Part shown: positions 1 to 6,382 of the stretch, piece by piece
How positions within the stretch are numbered: the first letter of the stretch is position 1
Layout: every line of letters begins with the position of its first letter
Assembly: GCA_964640055.1 (NCBI GenBank)
Contig: CAZXFH010000092.1
Span: forward strand, 1 to 7,470
DNA from: CAZXFH01 sp964640055
GTDB taxonomy: Bacteria; Fidelibacterota; UBA2242; JAFGTP01
Direction of reading: 5' to 3'
DNA length: 7,470 bases
The notes under the pieces: generated by a model
Told to the model about the DNA's origin: nothing
The model's input: only the letters and a program-made list of their open reading frames with translations
The model's database searches: none
Translations under genes and position numbers: made by a program

Positions 1-720
1 GCTTAATTTATCACACATAAGGGCCATTTCATTGGCCAGTCCAATATTGATCGAACGGAAAGTATTTTCCAACAATTTGACCATTTCGGCTGCCTCGGAG
101 GAAGATACGGGGACAATCGTATCAATCACTTTTCCATATAATTGCTCAGCCAGCTGTGTACAACGGGAGGTAATGCCTCCGATCACTTTAGGTGTGTTCT
201 TGGTCTTGTAAACCGGATTACCCGGATCGACCCGTTCCGGTGAAAAGGCCAGGAAAAAATCCTTGCCCACCTTGAGACCACTCTGTTCCAATTTCGGCAG
301 CATCAACTCCCGCGTGGTACCGGGATAAGTTGTACTCTCCAATACAACTAACAAATCTTTATGCATATATTTTACAATTTCATCTAGCGCGGCCATAATA
401 AAAGAGACATCCGGATCCTTGGTCTTCCGCAGTGGTGTGGGCACACAAATTGAGATTGCATCCAACTCAGCAACCGCAGCAAAATCTGTGGTAGCGCTTA
501 GCAGTCCCTCTGTCACCGCCTGGTTCAAATCCTCATCGACCACATCTTTAATGTAATTTTGGCCCTGATTGATGCGTTTTACCTTTTCTTCAGAAATATC
601 GATACCCGTTACCTTGAAATCATTATTGGTGAATTCCACTGCCAAAGGCAGCCCCACATATCCCAATCCAATCACACCGAGATTTATTTTACCTGAGTCT
701 ATTTTCTCTGCCAGCCTCAT
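1..720 (-). CDS. UDP-N-acetylhexosamine 6-dehydrogenase (WbpA/TviB/WecC type), C-terminus beyond the window
   Basis: Cytoplasmic NAD-dependent enzyme expected to oxidise C6 of a UDP-N-acetylhexosamine to the uronate, feeding surface polysaccharide synthesis. The first 240 residues are present and the frame is still open at base 1. Visible are the Rossmann motif GLGYVG (residues 18-23), CVPTP (92-96), ESTTYPGTT (128-136), SPERVDPGN (160-168) and EMVKLLENTFR (212-222), which holds the conserved Lys215 and Asn219. SPERVDPGN together with LLENTFR marks the UDP-HexNAc branch; the UDP-glucose branch has NPEFLREG and KYASN, as in ugd nearby. The catalytic cysteine and the C-terminal domain lie outside the window, so the substrate (GlcNAc or ManNAc) cannot be settled. 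The ATG at 720 is chosen because a GGAG lies 8 bases upstream. An in-frame ATG at 726 overlaps the rmlB stop (ATGA) but is only 2 bases from that GGAG. The gap to rmlB is 2 bases, so the genes are cotranscribed. Confidence 0.93.
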   Translation of the reverse strand, partial: MRLAEKIDSGKINLGVIGLGYVGLPLAVEFTNNDFKVTGIDISEEKVKRINQGQNYIKDVVDEDLNQAVTEGLLSATTDFAAVAELDAISICVPTPLRKTKDPDVSFIMAALDEIVKYMHKDLLVVLESTTYPGTTRELMLPKLEQSGLKVGKDFFLAFSPERVDPGNPVYKTKNTPKVIGGITSRCTQLAEQLYGKVIDTIVPVSSSEAAEMVKLLENTFRSINIGLANEMALMCDKLS

Positions 721-722
721 AT

Positions 723-1748
723 TCATAGCTCCATTTTGTAATGTTTTTTGTAATACTCCAGATATTCACCACTTTTCAGCGGTTGCCACCATTCAGGATG
801 GTCCCGATACCACTGCACAGTCTCTACCAGAGCAGTGTCAAATTTATATTCCGGGGTCCAGCCGAGTTTTTTTAATTTTTCATCATTGAGTGCATAGCGC
901 CGGTCATGGCCCGCCCGGTCTTTAACAGGGCGAATCAAATCACGGGGTTTGTCTAAAATATCAAGAATGGTTTGGGTGATATCAATGTTTTGCTTCTCAC
1001 AGCCACCTCCGATATTATAGACTTCTCCGAGAAGCCCTTTTTGCAGAATAAATTCGATTGCCGCGCAATGATCGCGAACATATAGCCAGTCCCGTACATT
1101 CTTCCCATCACCATAGAGGGGCAGGGGCTTATCCTCCAGGGCGTTGGTAACAAACAAGGGAATCAATTTTTCCGGATATTGGTAGGGGCCGTAATTATTA
1201 GAAGCCCGGGTCACGATCACCGGCAGATCATAGGTGACATAATAAGAATAGGCCAGGCGATCACCGCCCGCCTTGCTGGCTGCATAGGGATTGCTCGGTT
1301 TGAGAGGGGCATTTTCGCTGAAAGAACCGGTGGTAATTGAGCCATATACTTCGTCGGTACTGATCTGGATAAAACGCTCAATCCGGTTTTGACGACACGC
1401 CTCCAGCAAGACATAGACACCGAATATATCGGTCCGGATAAAATCATCGGCTTTACCAATGCTACGATCCACATGACTCTCCGCGGCAAAATTAATTAAA
1501 TAGTGGGGGTGGTATTCGGCAAAAATCTGTTTGACTACTTGGTCATCACAAATATCACCCTGAACGAATTGATAGTTCTTTCTGTCCTCGACTTTCTTCA
1601 AATTGGCCAAATTGCCGGCGTAAGTCAATTTATCCAGATTGACCACGAATATATCATCGCCATAGTTTTCGTAAAGGTAATGAATGTAATTACTGCCGAT
1701 AAATCCGGCACCCCCGGTAACCAGATACACTCTATTCTTGATTATCAT
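723..1748 (-). CDS. rfbB: dTDP-glucose 4,6-dehydratase
   Basis: Also called rmlB. It converts dTDP-glucose to dTDP-4-keto-6-deoxyglucose, the branch point to dTDP-L-rhamnose and other deoxysugars, in the cytoplasm with bound NAD. It is a full-length extended-SDR protein of 341 residues, the usual size. Visible are TGGAGFIGSN (11-20, NAD binding), DKLTYAGN (39-46), AAESHVDRSI (88-97), the catalytic STDEVYG (130-136, Thr-Asp-Glu at 131-133), YAASK (155-159, catalytic Tyr and Lys), NNYGPYQYPEKLIPL (184-198), RDWLYV (219-224) and the nucleotide-binding RPVKDRAGHDRRYA (273-286). The TDE triad and the NNYGPYQYPEKLIPL block separate it from UDP-glucuronate decarboxylases and epimerases. It starts 8 bases after the ugd stop. 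The SD is weak (AGAG, 1758-1755), so translation probably depends on ribosomes arriving from ugd. No rmlA, rmlC or rmlD is in the window, so the final sugar is unknown. Confidence 0.96.
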   Translation of the reverse strand: MIIKNRVYLVTGGAGFIGSNYIHYLYENYGDDIFVVNLDKLTYAGNLANLKKVEDRKNYQFVQGDICDDQVVKQIFAEYHPHYLINFAAESHVDRSIGKADDFIRTDIFGVYVLLEACRQNRIERFIQISTDEVYGSITTGSFSENAPLKPSNPYAASKAGGDRLAYSYYVTYDLPVIVTRASNNYGPYQYPEKLIPLFVTNALEDKPLPLYGDGKNVRDWLYVRDHCAAIEFILQKGLLGEVYNIGGGCEKQNIDITQTILDILDKPRDLIRPVKDRAGHDRRYALNDEKLKKLGWTPEYKFDTALVETVQWYRDHPEWWQPLKSGEYLEYYKKHYKMEL

Positions 1749-1756
1749 AAAACGCT

Positions 1757-1766
1757 CTATTTTTTT
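1757..1766 (-). other. A AAA AAA heptamer next to the ugd stop; possible -1 frameshift site
   Basis: The final ugd codons read GGA AAA AAA TAG, so A1766-A1760 forms an A AAA AAA heptamer in the X XXY YYZ phase known from -1 frameshift sites, followed at once by the stop. After a -1 slip the next codons are ATA GAG CGT TTT, then the rmlB ATG with no intervening stop, giving a predicted 785-residue Ugd-RmlB fusion. A second six-A run lies just upstream (1774-1769) but is not in slippery phase. I see no clear stimulatory hairpin. The A-richness may simply reflect lysine codons or help rmlB initiation. Confidence 0.35.
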
Positions 1767-3079
1767 CCTTTTTTAACTGTCCTACCAATACAAGCATATT
1801 TGAACCCTTTAGCGAGAACAATCTCTGGTTCATAAATATTACGCGCATCAATTAAAACCGGTTGCTTGACCACGGTTTTAATTTGATCCAGATCCATATT
1901 GCGAAATTCATTCCACTCGGTGAGGATAACGATTGCATCCGCGCCCTTTATCGCATCATAAGCAGAGGCAACATAGGTGATTTGCGGATAGTGTCGCCGC
2001 ATTTCTTCGATGGCTTCAGGATCGTAGGCCTTAACTTCACCTCCTGAATCGAGAATGGCTTGAATGACATCAAGTGCCGGAGATTCACGCACATCATCGG
2101 TTTCCGGCTTAAAAGCCAATCCCAATAGACCAATATTTTTACCTTTTAAATCAGGGACAAACTTTTTGAGTTTATCAATTACCCGTTGCTTCTGACGCTT
2201 ATTGACTTCAATGACGGTTTTTACAATAGAGGCTTGTGCTCCGGCTTTTTCCGCAATATTAACAAAAGCCAGCGTATCTTTTGGAAAGCAGGAGCCCCCA
2301 TAACCTGGTCCGGCGTGCAGAAATTTGCTTGAAATCCTTCCATCCAGGCCCATGGCTTTGGCCACAGTTTGCACATCGGCGCTAACGGCTTCACACATAT
2401 TGGCCACTTCATTGATAAAGGATATTTTAGTAGCAAGAAAGGCATTGGAGGCATATTTAATCATTTCGGCCGTCCGCACATCAGTGGCCACAATCGGTGT
2501 TTCAATCAAATAGAGCGAGGCATAGATCTTTTCCATGATTTTCAGCGCTTTTTTTGAGCTGGTCCCCAAAACCACACGGTCCGGACGCATGAAATCACGG
2601 ACTGCCGCTCCCTCCCGTAAAAATTCAGGATTGGAGACAATATCAAATTTATCCGCTGATACCCCTTTGGATAAGAGACGCTCTCTGATTTTATCACCGG
2701 TGCCAACGGCAACGGTACTTTTAGTAACAATGATCTTATATTCATCGATTATCCTAGCAATTTCATCCACCACATTGAACACATAACTGAGGTCCACATC
2801 TCCATTATCTGCCGACGGCGTGGGTACAGCCGAAAAAATGACATCCGATTCCTGAATGGCCTTCTTTAAGTTGGTGGTAAAGGATAGCCGTCCTTTTTTC
2901 ACATTTTTTTTAACCATCTCTATCAATCCCGGTTCATAAATGGGTAGCAGTCCTTTGTTGAGTTTGTTGACCTTTTCATCATCAATATCCACACAAATGA
3001 CCTTGTTTCCGAAATCAGCTAAGCCTGTTCCGGAAACCAATCCTACATAGCCTACCCCGATCATTGCAATTCTTTCCAT
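1757..3079 (-). CDS. ugd: UDP-glucose 6-dehydrogenase
   Basis: Oxidises UDP-glucose to UDP-glucuronate with two NAD+ in the cytoplasm, supplying uronic acid for extracellular polysaccharide. At 440 residues it is the normal length for the bacterial family. Visible are GVGYVG (8-13, NAD binding), VPTPS (85-89), TKSTVAVGTG (119-128), NPEFLREG (150-157, with Glu154), EMIKYASNAF (205-214, with the conserved Lys208 and Asn212), GPGYGGSCFPKD (257-268, with nucleophile Cys264 and Asp268) and the C-terminal LAFKPETDDVRESPA block (321-335). All key catalytic residues are present, so it should be active. The ATG is supported by a strong SD (AGGAGAG, 3092-3086) 6 bases away. It is the first gene of the nucleotide-sugar block, preceded by 184 bases without a gene that probably hold its promoter. 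The lysine-rich end (VKKGKK) contains a slippery-type A run, described separately. Confidence 0.97.
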   Translation of the reverse strand: MERIAMIGVGYVGLVSGTGLADFGNKVICVDIDDEKVNKLNKGLLPIYEPGLIEMVKKNVKKGRLSFTTNLKKAIQESDVIFSAVPTPSADNGDVDLSYVFNVVDEIARIIDEYKIIVTKSTVAVGTGDKIRERLLSKGVSADKFDIVSNPEFLREGAAVRDFMRPDRVVLGTSSKKALKIMEKIYASLYLIETPIVATDVRTAEMIKYASNAFLATKISFINEVANMCEAVSADVQTVAKAMGLDGRISSKFLHAGPGYGGSCFPKDTLAFVNIAEKAGAQASIVKTVIEVNKRQKQRVIDKLKKFVPDLKGKNIGLLGLAFKPETDDVRESPALDVIQAILDSGGEVKAYDPEAIEEMRRHYPQITYVASAYDAIKGADAIVILTEWNEFRNMDLDQIKTVVKQPVLIDARNIYEPEIVLAKGFKYACIGRTVKKGKK

Positions 3080-3085
3080 AGCAAA

Positions 3086-3092
3086 CTCTCCT
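3086..3092 (-). promoter_or_regulatory. Strong ribosome binding site of ugd
   Basis: AGGAGAG lies 6 bases before the ugd ATG and fixes that start. It directly follows a run of pure A/T, so the site should be unstructured and readily accessible in the transcript. Its strength fits ugd being the independently initiated first gene of its block. Confidence 0.85.
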
Positions 3093-3133
3093 GTTTTATT
3101 TTATTTATTAAATATTAAATTAAATTTATTGTA

Positions 3134-3163
3134 TTGACAGACAGGTAACTATTCCGTTATATA
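3134..3163 (+). promoter_or_regulatory. Candidate sigma-70-type promoter on the plus strand, opposing all genes
   Basis: TTGACA (3134-3139), an 18-base spacer and TATATA (3158-3163). The -35 is a perfect match to the consensus and the -10 is close to it. It points away from ugd and into the 3' end of the VWA gene, so any transcript would be antisense. No plausible plus-strand gene follows. Such matches arise by chance in AT-rich gaps, so this is only a candidate. Confidence 0.3.
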
Positions 3164-3263
3164 AACCTCAAGTCATACACTAATCATAAAGCAGGAAAAA
3201 TTGAATATATTTACGCTAAAGTGCAAGTAATTAATTGGATCATTACTGACCAAATAATTCCAT

Positions 3264-5381
3264 TTACTGGTAGCCCTTGATTCTGCGAATAATCCATTCA
3301 CCCAATAAAAGTAATACTAACATAATAAAAGAGCCGGGCCAACGCCAAAGCTGCAGGCTGTGTTTTTCGATCGTTTTTTTATTTTGAAAAGATAAATTTT
3401 GCACTAATTGGTTTATGGCGTTCAGGTTAATTTTTGCACCACCGGTTTTCCGGGCGATTGCCTCGAGCAGGCTGGTGTTTTGATATACCCTTATCAACTC
3501 CAGGGGTTGCTCCGTCACTGTGAAGGAATGACCAGTATGGCCAAGGGAATAACTTTCATTATAGGCGTTAATCGAAAGTTGATATTCTCCGGTAGTCCGG
3601 AGCGGTACTTCGGTGGCATATTTATCGCCGGTCCAGGGTATGGTAAACCGGAGGACTTCTTGGGCTGTTGTGTGGGCTTCGGCTTCCACCCGTGCCTCCG
3701 GGATTATGTCACCTTTCACATCGGAGACGTACCCGGACAGCTGCATGCTTTCCCCTTTTAGATAGACTTCTTTGTCTGGTGATATTTGTACTGTCTGGGC
3801 CTGCTCAGTGGCGGTCAACCAACTAAACATATTAAGTAAGCTTTCCGTATAAGGACTAACGGTCAAAGCACCTTGCGTCATAAATCTCCAGCGCCAGAAA
3901 TCGCTACCACAAAAAAGTCCGATTCGTTGCGCATCAGGGCTACCAACGGCTATCAGGGGAGACTCCGTCAAATCCTCTGTTGTAATCAACACCTTAAATC
4001 CATCGGACAATTTTAACCGGTTATAGGGATAGCCAATGGGCGGTAAAGCCTGCCATGAGCGGTCATTTAATTCCAACAGTGTATTGCGCATAATGGGATG
4101 TTGGGCTCCCTGGGTTGATATTTGCGCGGTGACACGCTTACTTGTATTAGCTCTTTCATATTTCTGTGCCAGAGAATACCCCAACAGTTGTTCCAACTTT
4201 TCCAGAGCGGTTTGTGCGTCAATAAAAATAAGCAAAGGCCAGTTTTTTGCCTCGTTAAATTTAGCCTGTATGGCTCTGATCGTTTTTTGGGATGTTTGTG
4301 CTGACGGAAATCCCATCAAAGTCACTAAATCCCAGTCTTTTTTTAAATAGGCCGACAAAGAATCCGGCAGCCAGCCACCCCCATGGGAAACTAATGGGAT
4401 AAGGGTAACTTGTTCCATTTCCTTAAAAACCTGTTGTAAAAAACGGGTTTCAAAATTTATCTGAGAGCTCAATAACAAAATATTTTGGGCAGCTGCCTTG
4501 ACTTTAATAATACCCAGACGCTGGTTATTATAGGGATTTTGATCATTTTTATCTGAGATAGAGAGTTTCACCCGATAGGTCCCTTTTTCCTTAAAAACAT
4601 GATAGAAGGTAACCTCCTTCTTAAAATATCTCTGTTCAGCCGGAACCGCTTTTTGATGAACAGTCCGCTCACCAACAGAAAGGGAGAGGGTAATATTTTT
4701 GCGTTCACTCTGCGGAACAATCTCACCCCGGAAACTGACCGTATCCCCAATCTTAACCAAGGGCGGAAATTGCAGCCGGGTTACGGCCGGATCACCACTG
4801 ATCAGACTATCCCCAATCCCCACACTATAAATTGGGAAACCGCTGTTTATCTCCGCATACAGCGGATTTTCACCTTGATTAAACACACCGTCCGATATAA
4901 ACAGACCTGCCACAATATTCTGTTGGGATCTGCCAGCTATGCCCTGCTTGAGAGCCCGGGTGATATTGGTGGCGTGACCATCATAACTTAATTCAGAAAG
5001 TTGTTTAACCGGCGCCAGCTCCCGGCTGAATTTTTGAAAAATCACCTGGCCCCCCTGTTGATTAACTGCCACCGAGAAATCAGACAAGTGCGCGGCCATC
5101 AATTTTGCACTGAATTTTTCCTGGGCCGCCATACTTAGGGAATTATCCACCCAAGTCAAAACCATGGGGGATTGTTGTTTCCTATAACGATAATTGACCT
5201 GTGGCTTACACCACAGGAAAATTACTCCCAGAAAAAAACAGGTCCGCAACAGTAACAAGGTTGTCCCTGCTTTTTTACGGCTGAAGTGGCGATAGGAAAA
5301 GAACAGGAAACCACCCAGGATAATCGTTACCAGTACCAACCACCAATTAATATTTTGAAAAGTAATAGAAAGAAAACTCAT
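3264..5381 (-). CDS. Membrane-anchored VWA-domain protein with glutamine-amidotransferase-like domain
   Basis: Protein of 705 residues, exact function unknown. Two hydrophobic segments near the N-terminus (about 13-28 and 41-57) and one near the C-terminus (about 683-698) anchor it, with the bulk probably outside the cytoplasm. The VWA domain follows the second segment and has a complete metal site: DNSLS (79-83, Asp79, Ser81, Ser83), Thr138 and Asp164 in ISDG. Then come an Ig/CARDB-like region (about 196-295), an alpha/beta domain resembling class I glutamine amidotransferases (about 299-525, with the characteristic WRWRF at 496-500) and a second Ig-like region (about 530-625). No nucleophile cysteine is evident in the amidotransferase-like part (FIDAQT, 386-391), so it is probably non-catalytic. 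The ATG at 5381 overlaps the tsaD stop (ATGA). An in-frame TTG at 5423 would add 14 residues but overlap tsaD by 46 bases. The family is related in layout to BatA-type proteins. Confidence 0.85.
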   Translation of the reverse strand: MSFLSITFQNINWWLVLVTIILGGFLFFSYRHFSRKKAGTTLLLLRTCFFLGVIFLWCKPQVNYRYRKQQSPMVLTWVDNSLSMAAQEKFSAKLMAAHLSDFSVAVNQQGGQVIFQKFSRELAPVKQLSELSYDGHATNITRALKQGIAGRSQQNIVAGLFISDGVFNQGENPLYAEINSGFPIYSVGIGDSLISGDPAVTRLQFPPLVKIGDTVSFRGEIVPQSERKNITLSLSVGERTVHQKAVPAEQRYFKKEVTFYHVFKEKGTYRVKLSISDKNDQNPYNNQRLGIIKVKAAAQNILLLSSQINFETRFLQQVFKEMEQVTLIPLVSHGGGWLPDSLSAYLKKDWDLVTLMGFPSAQTSQKTIRAIQAKFNEAKNWPLLIFIDAQTALEKLEQLLGYSLAQKYERANTSKRVTAQISTQGAQHPIMRNTLLELNDRSWQALPPIGYPYNRLKLSDGFKVLITTEDLTESPLIAVGSPDAQRIGLFCGSDFWRWRFMTQGALTVSPYTESLLNMFSWLTATEQAQTVQISPDKEVYLKGESMQLSGYVSDVKGDIIPEARVEAEAHTTAQEVLRFTIPWTGDKYATEVPLRTTGEYQLSINAYNESYSLGHTGHSFTVTEQPLELIRVYQNTSLLEAIARKTGGAKINLNAINQLVQNLSFQNKKTIEKHSLQLWRWPGSFIMLVLLLLGEWIIRRIKGYQ

Positions 5382-6382
5382 GTATATGATAAGGATAGAT
5401 TGGGAATTGCAGAAATATGACAATTTGCAATCCGGTTCCGTTTTAGCATTTCCAGCCCCGTGCGCGCAATCATGGCCGCATTATCGGTACAATAGGGTAA
5501 AGAAGGAAAATAAATTTGGTATCCCTTCGCCTGTGCCTTTTCAGTGAAAACGGTTCTCATCCGGGTGTTAGCCGCCACACCACCGGCCAGCACCAGTCTG
5601 TCCACCTTGATTTGTTCAGCTACCTGAAACAGATTGGTTTGGAGCACATCGATAATGGCTTCCTGATACGAAGCGCACAAATCGGTTATATGTTCTTCCG
5701 CCCATGCAGCCCCTTTCCGCTTGACTAAATACAAAATAGAGGTCTTCAGTCCGCTGAAGCTAAAATCGGCCTTATCGCTTTTCAACTTTGCACGTGGAAA
5801 CTTATAAAACCGGCGATTCCCTTTGTGAGCCAACCGATCGATCACCGGACCACCCGGGTACCCCAGATGCAGTATACGGGCGGCTTTATCAAAAGCCTCG
5901 CCGGCCGCATCATCCAGACTCTTGCCATATATCTGATATTCATCATATTGCCGGACATGGATGATCTGGGTGTGACCGCCGGAGACCAATAGACATAAGA
6001 AGGGATACTCTAAATCCTGGTGGTCCAGAAAATTAGCCATAATATGTCCTTCAATATGATTAACCCCCAGGAGTGGTTTTTGCAGACAAAAGGCCAGCCC
6101 CTTGGCAAAACTCAATCCTACTAATAAGGCTCCCATAAGGCCCGGTCCACGGGTAACAGCCACACCATCAATTTGCTGTGGTGCGAGACGACTCTGTTTA
6201 AAGGCCTGATCTGTCAGTTGCTGAATTAATTTCACGTGCTCCCGGGAAGCAAACTCAGGAACTACGCCGCCATATTCCTGATGTAACAACTGGGAGGCAA
6301 CAATATTCTGCATAACCCTATTATTATGTAATAGAGCGACCGAAGTTTCATCACAAGAAGTTTCTATTCCCAGCAGAATCAA
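5378..6382 (-). CDS. tsaD: tRNA N6-adenosine threonylcarbamoyltransferase TsaD
   Basis: Transfers the threonylcarbamoyl group to A37 of ANN-decoding tRNAs, working in the cytoplasm with TsaB and TsaE (t6A pathway); essential in many bacteria. It has 334 residues, the family's normal length. Visible are GIETSCDET (5-13), the HIEGH metal site (109-113; His109 and His113), VSGGHT (133-138), SFSGLKT (208-214), LAGGVAANTRMR (265-276) and CTDNAAMI (298-305), where Asp300 is the third metal ligand. All are intact. The start codon is TTG, directly after the ybbR TAA with no base between. It is supported by a GAGAGGA SD 8 bases upstream (6397-6391) and because the protein then begins with the standard family N-terminus (ILLGIETSCDE). 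The VWA gene overlaps its stop. tsaB and tsaE are not in the window. Confidence 0.98.
   Translation of the reverse strand: MILLGIETSCDETSVALLHNNRVMQNIVASQLLHQEYGGVVPEFASREHVKLIQQLTDQAFKQSRLAPQQIDGVAVTRGPGLMGALLVGLSFAKGLAFCLQKPLLGVNHIEGHIMANFLDHQDLEYPFLCLLVSGGHTQIIHVRQYDEYQIYGKSLDDAAGEAFDKAARILHLGYPGGPVIDRLAHKGNRRFYKFPRAKLKSDKADFSFSGLKTSILYLVKRKGAAWAEEHITDLCASYQEAIIDVLQTNLFQVAEQIKVDRLVLAGGVAANTRMRTVFTEKAQAKGYQIYFPSLPYCTDNAAMIARTGLEMLKRNRIANCHISAIPNLSLSYT

Larger units (their letters stand above)
3080..3263 (-). promoter_or_regulatory. Intergenic region between the VWA gene and ugd; probable ugd promoter and leader
   Basis: This is the only gap of any size in the window. It holds the ugd SD and, just upstream of it, 37 consecutive bases without G or C (3130-3094). 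No hairpin followed by a T run is visible, so an intrinsic terminator after the VWA gene cannot be shown and read-through into ugd is possible. TATATA/TATAAC at 3163-3158 could serve as a -10 for ugd, but I find no convincing -35 on this strand. An imperfect 14-base palindrome (3224-3237, 12 of 14 symmetric) could be an operator, though AT-rich sequence yields such matches by chance. That a ugd promoter lies here is inferred from position. Confidence 0.5.

Noticed and set aside
723..1748. Reading the SDR gene as a UDP-glucuronate decarboxylase or epimerase acting after ugd
   Set aside because: The STDEVYG triad, DKLTYAGN and NNYGPYQYPEKLIPL are signatures of dTDP-glucose 4,6-dehydratase; decarboxylases and epimerases differ at these positions.
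3211..3263. Two tandem mini reading frames after the VWA gene (ATG at 3263, 6 codons; ATG at 3243, 10 codons), chained by TAAATG and TAATG junctions
   Set aside because: Neither has an SD, they are very short, and AT-rich sequence gives such frames by chance. No attenuator structure accompanies them, so a leader-peptide role is not supported.
3080..3263. Intrinsic terminator or riboswitch in the only sizeable gap
   Set aside because: No GC-rich stem followed by a T run is visible on either strand, and the sequence is too AT-rich to suggest a structured aptamer. The palindromes present are short and imperfect.
4599..4991. Plus-strand open frame of 130 codons inside the VWA gene, and similar plus-strand frames at 569-889, 1503-1835 and 3408-3761
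   Set aside because: Each lies opposite a well-recognised minus-strand gene, shows no recognisable motif, and is explained as antisense shadow of coding sequence.
5382..5423. Longer start of the VWA protein at TTG 5423 (14 extra residues)
   Set aside because: It would overlap tsaD by 46 bases with a weak SD and a TTG codon. The ATG at 5381 forms a classic 4-base ATGA overlap, and the membrane segment starts sensibly from there.
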